The notes under the pieces were generated by a model. The model made no database searches. It saw nothing but the letters and a program-made list of their open reading frames with translations, and was not told where the DNA came from. Shown here piece after piece: positions 51,780-62,554 of a stretch of DNA of 64,000 bases. The position numbers and the translations under genes are program-made. Source of the DNA: Epiperipatus broadwayi (Eukaryota > Onychophora > Udeonychophora > Euonychophora > Peripatidae); the NCBI GenBank assembly GCA_028023455.1, contig JAQFVV010000018.1:8974679-9038678 (forward strand). Reading direction: 5' to 3'. The first letter of the stretch is position 1. Every line of letters starts with the position of its first letter.

Positions 51780-54010
51780 TCCTTCAATTTTCTTTTTATC
51801 TTGTTTTCGAGGTGCTGGGTTTCAACGCTTAGTGGTGTTTTTTAAAAAAGATTTTTACATAAGAAATTGCATTAAATTTATTTAACACTCTTCAGTTCTT
51901 CATCTGCTAATGTTAGATCATTTTCATTTTTTATATTAAAATTATTTTGCAGCAATAATCTGTCCTTTGATTAAAGACTAAGCAATACAACTTAAAAATT
52001 CCCGTGGTAATTTCTTATTGCTCTCAAGCTCAATTCCCTCAAATTCTGTGGACTGCAAGGTTGATTCAATTTTACATTCATACGAACTTTTCGAAACTTT
52101 CAAATTATTAACAGCATTTATTGTTTTAATAATTAAGGAGTTGGCTTTTATAATATTTATATTTAATTCCAAGAAATTTAAACTTTTCTCAAAAAAATGT
52201 AATTCATATAAATAATATATACAACACGTATATTAAGAAAAGCTTGTTCAATACTTTAAAATAAATATATCAAAATAAGAGCATACTTTCATCTAATTAG
52301 TAGTCATAGTTTATATAGCTATTATTATCTAAGAGAACTGTGAGATTTATAGAAGAATTACAAAGGTGGTGATATACATGCAATCAACAAAAAAGAATCC
52401 TACGTCTCCCTATCAAAAAAAATGGCTCATGTAAATAAATTCATTTACATCTTATAATCTAATTTTATATAAATCACCACTTTTGTAATTATATAAATCT
52501 TGCAATTCTCTTGGATAATAATAGCTATTTAGTTGAAAGCATGTTTCTATTTTGATAAATTTAGTATATTTATTTTAAAGTATTAATTAAACAAGCTTTT
52601 CTTAATATACATGTTGTATGTATACCATATTATTTATATTAACATATCTCTGTAGAGCTTCGGAAAGGTAAGAGAATTCTTGAACTAAATCCTTTACAAA
52701 TTCTAAATTTAATAAACCTGAATATTTACTATTGGGTGCAAAATGTCTGAACAATGTTGGATTTCTCCACAATGCTAGAGCTGTTCTTAAACTGCATGCT
52801 GCCCATCAAGGTTCCAATACATGACCAATTTTGAAATGTTTATGTTCAGTTCTTCTGCAATTGTATAACTCTCACTGATTTTTTGGAGATTGATAATAAA
52901 ATGTATATAATTTATCTATGAATATTTCAAAGTGATTTACTTCTTTAATTTTTTTATTCCATCATCTAATGCTAATTGTTACATGATGTGCTAGGCAATG
53001 CCAAAATCACAATATTTGGAATTTTTTTTAGTAGTTGCAACATGATTTATTCCCCAAAATGCAATAAAATAATCTTTAAAATAATTATCTAAAAATCCAT
53101 AAGTACATAAAGTAGTAATTAATAAATTATATATATAAACATTTGATTGACTTTCTAATTCTATAAGATCTACAAAAATCAGACATGGCTAGGTAAATTC
53201 AATTTTTAAATAAATTAACAAAATGCTTTGATTAGACAAAGTTGTTGATTGACCTATTATAATAAAAGTTTTGTATTTCTTTTCTATTATTTTAGAGAAT
53301 ATTTCCAATTTTATTTTTTTTGGAAATATGTTCCACTATTGTTATTGCTGTTAATTTTGAATGAAATGATATTCCTAAATCAATACCACTTTTAATTTGC
53401 AATTCTATTAAATTGGACAAATCAGATATTGGATTATCTTTTGCCAAATTATTAACAATGTTAAAATTTTTTGATGCTATTAAAATATCTTTTTCATTTA
53501 ATTTACCAATAATTTTTGGCAATATTGATTTGTTACATTCATTATAAATACTTAATTTTTAATGTAAAGATGCAGATCTTGTATTTTTGGATGCCCCATT
53601 TGGTTCTATTATTATTTCCAATCATTCTTTTGATAAATAGCAATGTTTGTCCCCTTCAACTCCCAAATTTTTATATTTCAAAGGCAGAACATACTAATTT
53701 TCCATTTTAAATTTCTAGCCAAGTATACTGACTTTTGAAATAATTTTGTTTGCTATTCCAGCAATCTGGTAACATAATTTCTTCATTTCCATCTTGATTC
53801 TTGTAAAATATGAATGTCAGTTTCATCAGATTGTAATAATTCTGATATATCATTGGTACATTCATTGATATCTTCCATGGAAATATATGTATCAGAATCA
53901 ATTTATCTTTTCCAAAAAAATGACAAATTTGATTGTCTTTGCATGTTTGTAAAAAAATATTATTTATATACTGAAAATTAAGTGCATTGCAATGTTTAGC
54001 GCACAATTAC
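51780..54010 (-). pseudogene. hAT-type transposase-derived gene remnant (KIAA1586/ZBED-like)
   Basis: Read on the minus strand across frameshifts and stops, one protein family is followed from end to end. The N-terminal part is at 54006-53707 ('CWNSKQNYFKSQYTWLEI'), a decayed zinc-finger-like stretch at about 53700-53530. Then comes 'SGIDLGISFHSKLTAITIVE' near 53400-53300, 'NKSIKCLYI'-like and 'FWHCLAHHVT' blocks (about 53170-52980), and 'SPKNQ.ELYNC' and 'ALALWRNPTLFRHFA' (about 52890-52740). After an inserted palindrome come the dimerisation-type C-terminal frame at 52172-51978 and decayed sequence to about 51780. This order matches hAT-derived proteins annotated as KIAA1586-like. Stops and frame changes show it is non-functional. 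The catalytic residues cannot be verified because the DDE blocks are damaged. Confidence 0.7.
52206..52639. mobile_element. 434-bp palindromic element inserted in the hAT remnant
   Basis: The left arm (about 52206-52378) and right arm (about 52470-52639) are reverse complements with indels. They share 'tattaagaaaagcttgtt', 'atactttaaaataaatata', 'tagctattattatc' and 'attacaaa.gtggtgat'. The spacer is about 90 bases. Transposase coding sequence resumes on both sides ('FSYLSEALQRYV' to the right, 'FFEKSLNFLELNINI' to the left), so the palindrome is an insertion and not part of the gene. Likely a MITE or foldback element. Target duplication not resolved. Confidence 0.75.
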
Positions 54011-56147
54011 TGTGCTCACCGTTTCAAATTATAATATTTTTCATTTTAAAATTATGGGAAAACTGAATGTACTATGCATATGCTAATACTGTCATTCTCT
54101 GAGGTTTAATTTAATTTTTTAAATAATGTTATGTCTTGTTAAAATCAGATAAAAATGAGATTTTTTATTTTTTTATGAATAAGTCCATTTAATTTTTTTT
54201 GCTCAATTTATTAGATTGTAGGGCTGATAAAAAAATATGAGTTCAGTTTGGCTTGCAGTTTTTGTACGAGCTGGTCAGAAGAGTCTGGCTTTAATATTTT
54301 AAAAAGCAATGGTCAAATAGGCCATTTGCAAAGTTTGGATAGTAATTTTTTTGAAGGAGTTGGCTAGCAGAATTGGTATTTGGAGAGTTCATAAAGATAA
54401 AAAAATAATTCCCATGAAGATATAACTGAAGTCAATCCAGTAGATCCGGCAGTGACAGTCTACTAGTTCTATATACTGGAGTTTTGATTTTTTTTGAAGA
54501 CTGGATCAACTTAAAATAGATCAATTAGCCTGTACAAATATTCTAGAAGACACTTTGCTGGCCTGAAGTTCATCAAGCCCTAGACAGAATGGAGAATACC
54601 AACATACCTGATTATACTTCCCTGATTAAGACAATCTTGGACTATACCTGTCTCACCAAGACCAACTCACAAAGAGAAGCACAGATAAATGTATATACAA
54701 TGATGAGTAACATTATATATAATGGGAATGAAATTTTAAATAATTTCTTTGGTAAAAATGACATTTAAAAAATCTATATATTTTAAAAGATAACAAATAA
54801 TTTTGCTTGAATTGAATTAAAATCTAAAAGCAATGATTGATTCATGGACAATTTATTTTGAAAAAAGAAAGAGTAACATGTCATAAAAAAAACTTTTGAG
54901 TTACCCATCAAAAAATTAACTTTATTTTTTTTAAAAAAGTAAAAAAAAATATTTTTATTGACTGAAAAAGAGACTAATTAATAATAATATTAATTCATAC
55001 CATCTATATGTTCATAGATGTACATGTATATGTGAATTTTATGTAGTTTTTAGATGGAATTAATTATGAAATATATTTTTAATTATTTTATTATTTTGAT
55101 AAATTCAAACATATTCATTTTATATTAAGCCACATGTCTGTTTGCCATCTGGTTTTAAATAAACCTATTGGAACATATATGTAAATCAATGTAATAATTT
55201 GTATTTTGTAAATCACAATGTGATAATTTGAAATTTATATAGTAATAAAAATCAGAAAGCTTATATGTGTATGGCCTTATTTTAGACCATAATATCATTT
55301 TTTTTTAATTCTTATTGTTAATAAACTTGTGTTCAGTTATGAAAATTATTCCAATGGTTCTAAATATTTTAGAATATCTATTTCTATCATCTCTTGGTCA
55401 CATAGCTTGTGTTCTGAGCTAGATTCATGCAAGAATGGCTGATATATAAAGAGGGTTTAATTTAGTGTATGGGCATCCAGATGATGATTATGATTGATAA
55501 CATTCTGGTTACCACTAATAGTATATTCTTTAAAGCATTTTATTTTAATTTAGTCTCATAAGTTCAAGTTTATAGTTGGCTAGTACATGTGGCCAGAGTA
55601 TTGATGATGATCATCATGTTTTAATGTCCCAGCATTATTGATGATTATGTATTTTAATGGATTACCACTTAAGTAGTGCATCCAAAGTTATGTCTAAATA
55701 ATTGAAAGCTGGCAAAGGCTCAATAGTTAGCCTGGTCTATAGAAACCCATTTCCAATCTAGTCACCAGATTGACTGTGATTTATATTTTGTATTGTTCAA
55801 ATCCAGTCACAAGATTGACTATTGATTTTATTTTGATTATGGATCATTTATAATGATGAATGGTTATTTTGAATATTACTTAGTACTTATACTTACTTTA
55901 CTTATTGATAATGCTGGCTGATGTATAATTATGCTTATAGTTGCTCTGAAGAGTTAGCTGGCTAATCTCTCTCAGATGGATCTCTCACAGAAATATATTG
56001 ATCTCATATCATCCCAGGGACTTTGTACCTCCTGATCCCCATGCTGTTACAATATATTGCCCATCATTTTTAATTGCTATAAAAATGGGTGAATGATTGA
56101 GAAGAACATTTTAGCCAAATAAAAAAGTAGGTTTGAATCCACAATAT
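54011..56147. other. Unidentified DNA left of the retrotransposon
   Basis: No gene recognised. Less AT-rich pieces at 54230-54700 and 55700-56050 may be old element sequence. Confidence 0.4.
55753..55828 (+). repeat. Imperfect tandem duplication
   Basis: 'tctagtcaccagattgac' and 'tccagtcacaagattgac', each followed by a T-rich tail, lie about 45 bases apart. Confidence 0.55.
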
Positions 56148-56295
56148 TGTAATCGCCCGCGACCGTGGCAAACTCCACTACCTTCGCTACTCCTTGCTTG
56201 ACGATTCCTTTTTTTGTTGGCACCCGCTGTGTTCTTCCGTCCGGGGATTACATGATGTTCTGTGACGATAATTTCTAACACCTATACACGTACGC

Positions 56296-56309
56296 TTTAT
56301 TTATTTTAT
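56296..56309 (-). promoter_or_regulatory. Candidate polyadenylation signal in the LTR
   Basis: On the minus strand 'aataaataaa' lies about 150 bases before the LTR end, a sensible place for 3' processing of the retrotransposon RNA. The AT content makes chance matches common. Confidence 0.35.
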
Positions 56310-57823
56310 ACATAGATTCGAATCGAATCCCAGTAATAGGCGCCAGGAGAACTTTTAGAAGAGTCCGCCACGTATGTGCATAAGCCCACTCAATTATATC
56401 ACAAAACATGCCCGTGCCTCGCTCCAGTCGGAAACATGAAACGAACACAGCCACAATTACCCTTCACACTACCTCCGTTATTATAATCATAGAAAGGCCC
56501 GCCCTACATCCCACAGAACAAATTAATCCAACTTAACTTTAGTCAAAAAAAAACATCACGACATAAGCATAAAATCAATAAAATCCCACCCCCAAAATAT
56601 CAACTACATTCATTTCCATACAAACAAATTTACGCTAAAGCATTCATTCCGATATATATAAATTTATGTTGAAATTCCAAGCAATTAAATAACAAAAAAA
56701 ATTAGCTACATAAATATTTATTTAATCTGTTTAATAATGATTAACGCAGGTATGTGATCGGCAAGCCGAGACAATTAACGGTAAACTTCAAATTACTTTG
56801 CACATATTATTTCAGACTGTTGATCAGTCGGCAAATTTATTAGGTAAAAAAATTCTCGAACTGTTCATAAATGATTAATATTAATTATACTGTTTTAGAT
56901 TAATGTCTTTCTAATAGTTCTGGATATAAAAGTTATTTCTTTAAGTGCACAATTGAATATAACAAATTTTACGATAGCTACCTGTGAAATGTAGAACGAC
57001 TGTAATGGGATCCTGAGCGAAGATTATTCTTTAATGATGTATTCCGGCGATTTGCGCGGTCTCCAAGCGAGCGTGGTCCTAATATGAGGTTCTCCGGTGG
57101 TATGAGCATCTTGACGGCAATCAGCTGGACTGGACGCGGAGGTCCGGCGGTCAAGCCGCGAATTCTATATTCAGCAACGCATGGCAGTTAGATTCATAAC
57201 GTCTATAAAATCAAGTCTCTTAATAATCTCTCAAAAGAAGAGCACAAAACTGTCTTCTCAAAACGCTGTTCGGCCTTTTTGATCTTTGCCTTCACGCCCT
57301 CACACCTTGAATTTTTCTCCTCCAATCAATCCCATGCACCTGTGAGTCCCTTTATTTGATAAGTCCATCGCGTGTCAGCTCAACTCCGAGATTTCTGGGA
57401 TTGTTGACATTAGTTTGGAATTTAACCGTTTTTCTTAGGTATTGTTTCTCTGGGGACAGAAATCTGAGTCGTACAATAGCGGTGTACACTTTCTCACACC
57501 TCTGTTTCTAATTTTGGCTTGTTTTATCTCGGCGTACCAGCACATATCCTGCCTATTGTTTCAATTTCTAATTTTACATTTACTAATTACGTTTGTACAA
57601 ATTAATCTGAGATTGCTTGGAATTTCAGAACATATTGCTAATTAATTTAAATTATTTTATAAAAGTTAAACTTGCATTCAATCATTCTTCTTTAATTGAT
57701 CAAAAATAAATAACAAAAAAAACTACAACGACGGATTATAGATTTATTCTTAGCACACACACACAAAATAATAAAATAACAACAATTTTTACTCTTTTTT
57801 TTTCAATAAATCTGACAGGTACT

Positions 57824-57831
57824 CTTATATA
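57824..57831 (-). promoter_or_regulatory. Candidate TATA box of the LTR promoter
   Basis: On the minus strand TATATAAG lies about 160 bases inside the upstream end of the LTR within 'gctatataagagtacc'. A palindromic TTTTATAAAA at about 57889-57898 is an alternative. Transcription would start near 57795 and its 5' LTR equivalent. Confidence 0.35.
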
Positions 57832-57993
57832 GCTGCGATCGGCTTTTAGAAACGGCTGTTCTTCGCTTATTATTAAAGCAAGACCGCTTTTATAAAAGTT
57901 TTGTCCCTGTCAGTTATTTCGTCAATTGATTATAGTTGAATATACCCCCATACGCCTGGGTTTGAATACCATGTAACGCTATTCCGTTACATA

Positions 57994-58004
57994 TCTCCCC
58001 GCCC
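57994..58004 (-). other. Polypurine tract
   Basis: On the minus strand GGGCGGGGAGA ends two bases before the LTR start TGTAAC. A purine run at this position is the primer for plus-strand cDNA synthesis in LTR elements. One C interrupts it. Confidence 0.7.
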
Positions 58005-58056
58005 GGTGTAGAGTAAAATCCGATGTTGCGGGTTTTAGCTCTGAGAAGGAGCGAAG

Positions 58057-61000
58057 TTATTCGGCCCTCTTCAGTGCCCTGGCATTGAATGTTCCCTTCC
58101 CTTGTGCTAGTACAAAGGCGTTATTTCCATACGCCTTGACGATCTCATATGGGCCCTCATAGATGTCGAGAAATTTCTTGAATACGTTCTGTTCCGGTCG
58201 ACTGACCGGATTGGATTTTACCATCACTTTGTCTCCCACGGTGAACGTATTTTGGGACGGCCTCTTGGTTTGCCTTCGTTTCTCCCCCATATGTTCCAAT
58301 CTCCGTAAAGCCATCTGTTTGTCCTGTTTTCGGTCAACTCTTCCTGTCCGGATCAACGGTCTATCATCGTACGGGTAAGGTATAGGTCGTCCATAATGGA
58401 GTCGACTTGGTTCAAGTCCAGTGGACTCATTTTTCGAGGTATTGATCATGGCAATAATCCGGGGAATCTCCCGAACCCATTTCCGATGATCTCCGGCCGT
58501 GTATACGCGGAATAGCCGCCCCAACTCCCGCATCACCCGCTCGCATGGGTTGCTCTGCGGGTTCCGGATAGACGTCATATGATGTTTGATCCCCAGTTGG
58601 TTCACCCATCGCCTCCATATCCTTGATACAAACGGTGTGCCATGATCCGATAAGAGGCACTTAGGTTTCCCGATGATGGGAAACTGTTTGGTTTCCAACA
58701 GTTTGATGGTCTGGTTCGCATTAGCCCGGGCCATGGGGTACGCGGCGACGATTTTGGAGCAAAGATCATATGTGACCAGCAAATACCTCTTCCCCCCAAA
58801 CATTGGCAATGGCCCGTAGTAATCGATAGCCAGGGTGTGGTTTGGTTCCCGGGCGATGATCGGTATCTGAGGTCCTTCATTCGACCGATTTAACGGTTTT
58901 GTCCTCGCACAAACCTCACACTTCCGTAGTCTTCGGGCAATGTCGCGGTGCATCCCCGGCCAGTAAAACCAATTACTGAGGTACCCCTCCGTCTTGCTCG
59001 TTCCGTAATGGCCACGTTCCTGATGGGTCTCATCAACCATTCGATCCCGCATTCCCTTCGGTATTACAATGCGGGTTTGTCTCCCGTTCCCGGTTTTCCT
59101 TTGGACTATTCCTTCCAGAATAATGCACCGGTCCCGATATTTCCATAGCGGACTTCCCCCCGTCTCTTCCCCTTTCTGGGCGGGCCCTGCCTTCGGCCTC
59201 TTCTCACGTAGGTATCGTATTACCTGTTGGCATTCTTCATCCTCTTTCTGGCTCTTCCGAATGTTGTTCGCTCCAAACTCACCCTCCCTGCTTCGCCTGG
59301 TAGTAGCGGCTATGTACGCGAACTCCTCACCCTCGGCATTTGGCTGTGGTCCCACAGGGTACCGGCTCAGTGCGTCCGCGACCACGTTATCCTTCCCCTT
59401 ACAATATTCCACTTCATATTGGAACTCCTGCAGGGCTAAACTCCACCTCACTAATCTATTATTCGTCAAAAAACTCTTGTTCAGAAATTCAAGACTCCGA
59501 TGGTCGGTAATTACTTTCACTTTGGATCCGACCAGGTACTGTCTGAACTTTTTGAAAGCCCACACTATGGCGAGGGCCTCTCGTTCGGTGACAGTGTATC
59601 TTCGTTCGGGATCTTTGAGCAGTCGGCTAATGAACGCCAACACCCTTTGTTCCCCATCCGGCCCCTTTTGGTACAATGTGGCTCCTAGCCCAATGTCGCT
59701 ACTATCCGTCTGTAACCAAAATATCTGGTCGAAGTCTGGGTACGCCAATATGGTCTGTTTTAAAAATCCTTCCTTCACCTTCTGGAAACTCCGTTCCCGT
59801 CTCTCATCCCATATCCACGCTTCCTCCTTTCTTAACAATTGTAATAGGGGTTCCATATCATGGGAGAAGTTTTCATAGAACTTGTTATAGAAGGTGCACA
59901 TTCCGAGGAATGCTTTGATATCCTTTCTCTTCTTCGGAACAGGGAATTCTTGGATGGCCTGGATCTTTTCGGGGTTCGGCCGTATTCCCTCCTGGCTTAT
60001 GATATGTCCCAAGAACTTGACTTCCTGGGTCGTGAAGTGGCTTTTTCTTATGTTTATTTTTATGCCCTTCTGTTCGCATTCATGGAGCAACATTTCTAAA
60101 TGCCGACAATGCTCCTCTATGTTTTCAGACGCTATAATAATGTCGTCGACGTACATCGTGACGAATTTCTTAACTTCCTCTGATAGGGTTTGGTCCAGGC
60201 ACTGCACTAAGCCAGCACCGCTATTCTTTAATCCGAAAGGCACGCGGTTAAACTGGTACGCCCGTCCGTTATATTTGAATGTGGTGTATTTACGATCATC
60301 CGGATGGAGGCTCATTTGCCAGTAGCTATTTGTCAAATCCATGGTGGAGAAGATTCGCTTGTGCTGAAATCTCGTCATCAGTTCGCTCATGATGGGCGGG
60401 GCATTTGTATCTGGAATGGTCACCTTGTTCAGTTGTCTGGCATCGAGGCACAATCGTATCGATCCGTCACTCTTTCTTACGGCTAAGATGGGGTTACAGT
60501 ACGGTGAGGTACACTTCGAGATAACCCCCCACTCTATCATCTGCTCCAGCTGAGTTTCAATTTCCTTTCTGTATTGGAATGGGATTGGGTACGCCCTGGT
60601 TTGATATGGGTTGCTGGTGTTCAACCGGATTCGGTGTTCGTACCCCTTGATTACTCCCGGTTTATCCGAGAAAACACTCTCGTAAGTCCCCAGTATTCCT
60701 TGGATCTTCTCTCTCTGCCCTTCATCTGGCCCTGCCATTTCCTTCACCCTTTTCTCAATTTCCCCTTTTATCATGATACATTGCAGTTTCCTCTGCCCTT
60801 CCGGTTCTTTATCCATGGTTTCCCCAAACGGCACCGTGACCCTACCGATTCTTGCTTGTTCAGTCCCATAATCAATGTTGCACTTTGCCATTCTCATAAA
60901 ATCAGACCCTAACACCAAGTCGTGTATCAGCCCCTCAAGTATTAACACCACCTGGGTGAATTCCTGTCCTGCAATAACTATATTCGCCCACACCTGTTTG

Positions 61001-61218
61001 GTCTGTATTTTTGCCTTCTTCCCATTGGCCAGTATAACCTGGGTCCCTTTCAATGGCAAGATTTTCAGTCCTGTCTTCCCTTGGGCGATCCTGTCAAACG
61101 TTTCCTGAGCCATTACCGACACCTGACTTCCTGTATCCAGCAGCGCCCTCGCATGCACCCCTTGGATTGATACCTCGATCTTGGGGCACTCCTGTTTTCC
61201 CCGGGGTCCTTCCCCCCT
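58057..61218 (-). CDS. Pol polyprotein (protease, RT, RNase H, integrase)
   Basis: Open from 61218 with no internal stop, ending at 58057. Counting from the GTG codon at 61158, the protease active site DTGS is at residues 8-11 and its partner LVLGSDF at 81-87. The reverse transcriptase block follows, with catalytic YVDD at 336-339 after 'VPFGLKNSGAG'. RNase H has acidic residues in QTDSS (D485), TEREALA (E527), TDHRSL (D552) and ADALS (D595). The integrase zinc site is H712/H717/C747/C750, and its catalytic triad is D779, D838 and E873, with 34 residues between the last two. The C-terminal GDKVMVKS segment resembles the gypsy integrase tail. All key residues are present, so it looks functional. 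The first in-frame Met (residue 16) lies after the protease active site, so pol must be made by -1 frameshifting from gag. Confidence 0.95.
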   Translation of the reverse strand, partial: RGEGPRGKQECPKIEVSIQGVHARALLDTGSQVSVMAQETFDRIAQGKTGLKILPLKGTQVILANGKKAKIQTKQVWANIVIAGQEFTQVVLILEGLIHDLVLGSDFMRMAKCNIDYGTEQARIGRVTVPFGETMDKEPEGQRKLQCIMIKGEIEKRVKEMAGPDEGQREKIQGILGTYESVFSDKPGVIKGYEHRIRLNTSNPYQTRAYPIPFQYRKEIETQLEQMIEWGVISKCTSPYCNPILAVRKSDGSIRLCLDARQLNKVTIPDTNAPPIMSELMTRFQHKRIFSTMDLTNSYWQMSLHPDDRKYTTFKYNGRAYQFNRVPFGLKNSGAGLVQCLDQTLSEEVKKFVTMYVDDIIIASENIEEHCRHLEMLLHECEQKGIKINIRKSHFTTQEVKFLGHIISQEGIRPNPEKIQAIQEFPVPKKRKDIKAFLGMCTFYNKFYENFSHDMEPLLQLLRKEEAWIWDERRERSFQKVKEGFLKQTILAYPDFDQIFWLQTDSSDIGLGATLYQKGPDGEQRVLAFISRLLKDPERRYTVTEREALAIVWAFKKFRQYLVGSKVKVITDHRSLEFLNKSFLTNNRLVRWSLALQEFQYEVEYCKGKDNVVADALSRYPVGPQPNAEGEEFAYIAATTRRSREGEFGANNIRKSQKEDEECQQVIRYLREKRPKAGPAQKGEETGGSPLWKYRDRCIILEGIVQRKTGNGRQTRIVIPKGMRDRMVDETHQERGHYGTSKTEGYLSNWFYWPGMHRDIARRLRKCEVCARTKPLNRSNEGPQIPIIAREPNHTLAIDYYGPLPMFGGKRYLLVTYDLCSKIVAAYPMARANANQTIKLLETKQFPIIGKPKCLLSDHGTPFVSRIWRRWVNQLGIKHHMTSIRNPQSNPCERVMRELGRLFRVYTAGDHRKWVREIPRIIAMINTSKNESTGLEPSRLHYGRPIPYPYDDRPLIRTGRVDRKQDKQMALRRLEHMGEKRRQTKRPSQNTFTVGDKVMVKSNPVSRPEQNVFKKFLDIYEGPYEIVKAYGNNAFVLAQGKGTFNARALKRAE

Positions 61219-61757
61219 TCATCTTGTGCTATGTTAGCTATCCGGATCCCATCCTTCCCTTCTCCGATGAAATAGTCATCATTTTCGGCCGCATCTAATA
61301 TCTCCAACACTCGTTTTATCTCAGTTTTCCCCTCAATTACTTGTCTAATCTCCCTGGGCAGGTTGCGCCCTGCTATCCTGATTTGCCGCTCTTCCGGTAC
61401 TCGATATTCACTGATTTTTCTTAACCTTGCCACCTGTCGCTGTATGAAGGTACTGTACGTTTCATCTTCTCCCTTTTCGCTTTGCTCTATCGCCCACCTT
61501 TCCCTTTCTTGTTGGGCTAGTCCCCAATATCTTCCCATGATGGCTCTTTGGTATTCTTCAAACGTCTCCGGTTTCTCTTTCATCGACTCCCACCAGTCCA
61601 CGACCTCCCCTTGGATGTGGCTGCATGCAATCGCTATCTTTGACTCTTCACTAAACTGCCCGCACGAGAACAACCTCTTTAGACTTTCCACATGTCGACA
61701 CGGGCTTTCGTCTCCCTTTCCTGTAAAATGTTCCAGCTTAATCCACTTTCCCTCCAT
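61113..61757 (-). CDS. Gag capsid-like protein, 214 residues
   Basis: Starts at an ATG (61757-61755) and ends at 61113. It has the capsid-type domain of Ty3/gypsy Gag: 'KIAIACSHIQGEVVDWWESM' near residue 40-60, then 'YQRAIMGRYW' and 'ETYSTFIQRQVARLRKI', in the pattern of the Retrotrans_gag family. The C-terminus has basic residues (RSAPRSRYQSK) but no CCHC zinc knuckle, which many Gag proteins use to bind RNA. It overlaps the pol frame by about 106 bases, with pol in the -1 frame. Expected role is particle assembly around the RNA. Somewhat short for the family. Confidence 0.9.
   Translation of the reverse strand: MEGKWIKLEHFTGKGDESPCRHVESLKRLFSCGQFSEESKIAIACSHIQGEVVDWWESMKEKPETFEEYQRAIMGRYWGLAQQERERWAIEQSEKGEDETYSTFIQRQVARLRKISEYRVPEERQIRIAGRNLPREIRQVIEGKTEIKRVLEILDAAENDDYFIGEGKDGIRIANIAQDEGGKDPGENRSAPRSRYQSKGCMRGRCWIQEVRCR
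61194..61202 (-). promoter_or_regulatory. Candidate -1 frameshift site in the gag-pol overlap
   Basis: Within the only stretch where both frames are open (61113-61218), the minus strand reads GGGGAAAAC, with gag codons GGG GAA AAC. A slip of one base at AAC would re-pair as AAA, resembling the A-site half of slippery heptamers, but the P-site pairing is imperfect. A purine run GGGGGGAA at about 61210-61217 is an alternative. The exact site is inference. Confidence 0.3.
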
Positions 61758-62534
61758 TCTGTTTAATATTTAGTTTATCTTTGGCTATAATAATCCACGA
61801 CTCGTCACCTACTACTCCGCGGGTCCCCCTGACTGTCTTATCCTATCCTTCGATGCTCATTGCCCTTCAAAATTCCCACAGCTCCTATCCTTCCTTCAAT
61901 TTGGTTCCTCACGCTCAGATTATCCCAGGTCCCACTGTTCCCTTCATTTATATACGGTAGCCCTCGGTTATATGTACGGTTATACTTTACTTAACTTTTA
62001 TATATATATATATATATTTTTTTCTGTGGTCATCTACATATCCGTGTTGTTTATACGCAACGTCCCTTTTATTTTTTAAGTAACACGAAACTAACAAGAT
62101 CCCAGATACAGTTCGTTCCCTTTTCAAGAATACACTAATATTAAAATGATTTTCCTTTCCTTTTTTTTTTTTTTTTTGCGATTAAAATTATTTGCAGTTG
62201 TCTTATTAGTATAGAAATTAATTTACGAGTTGCTTCCTTTGATACACGATATTTCCTCCACGGAATCCCGCTATTCCACAGCTTTCTACAAATATCAGTT
62301 ATATCCGGCCGCTTGATTATTTTGTTAATACTACAAGAACTAAATCCCCTTCCCACTCTCTCAAGCAATATTTACTAGTTTTTTTTTTTTTTCACGATAA
62401 TTCCGAAAATTTTCCCCCTGCTTTAGTAGACAATTTGTTCCGTTATTTCGAGCGCCCTCTTTTTAGATTTGCTTTCGTTGTTATTAACGTCAGCTGTACT
62501 CACGTCGGTTCTGCCCTTTGAAACAACAGTTTCG
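61758..62534 (-). other. Untranslated leader of the retrotransposon
   Basis: About 780 bases between PBS and gag, more AT-rich than the genes, with a TA run at about 61999-62018 and two long T runs (about 62159-62177 and 62379-62391; A on the sense strand). Short minus-strand frames (62141-62368 and 62500-62688) have no family features. Packaging signals are expected here but not recognised. Confidence 0.6.
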
Positions 62535-62552
62535 CCGCACGTTGACGCGCCA
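62535..62552 (-). other. Primer binding site
   Basis: Two bases inside the 5' LTR, the minus strand reads TGGCGCGTCAACGTGCGG. TGG pairs with the CCA end of a tRNA, and the TGGCGC start is shared with tRNA-Lys type primer sites of many gypsy elements and retroviruses. The rest does not let me name the tRNA with certainty. Confidence 0.7.
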
Positions 62553-62554
62553 AA

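Larger units (their letters stand above)
56148..57991 (-). repeat. 3' LTR (1844 bp)
   Basis: Bounded by TGTAAT (56148) and GTTACA (57991), the 5'-TG...CA-3' ends of retroviral-type LTRs. On the minus strand it starts TGTAACGG. The right LTR has the unmutated inner end TGTAACCG, so the T at 56153 is a change in this copy. The preceding bases 'aatat' (56143-56147) would be one copy of a 4-5 bp target duplication, but the other is outside the window. At more than 1.8 kb the LTR is long relative to a 4.6 kb internal region. Small open frames within it are not conserved proteins. Confidence 0.93.

Noticed and set aside
54230-54700. Possible coding fragment
   Set aside because: The less AT-rich composition suggested an old LINE or exon, but none of the frames gave a motif I could name.
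57442-57645. 67-codon frame within the LTR
   Set aside because: It is antisense to the element, and both LTRs contain it merely because they are identical.
59069-59878. 269-codon plus-strand open frame
   Set aside because: It lies antisense to the pol gene and is open only because pol is constrained; it has no domain of its own. The other plus-strand frames between 58163 and 61773 are rejected for the same reason.
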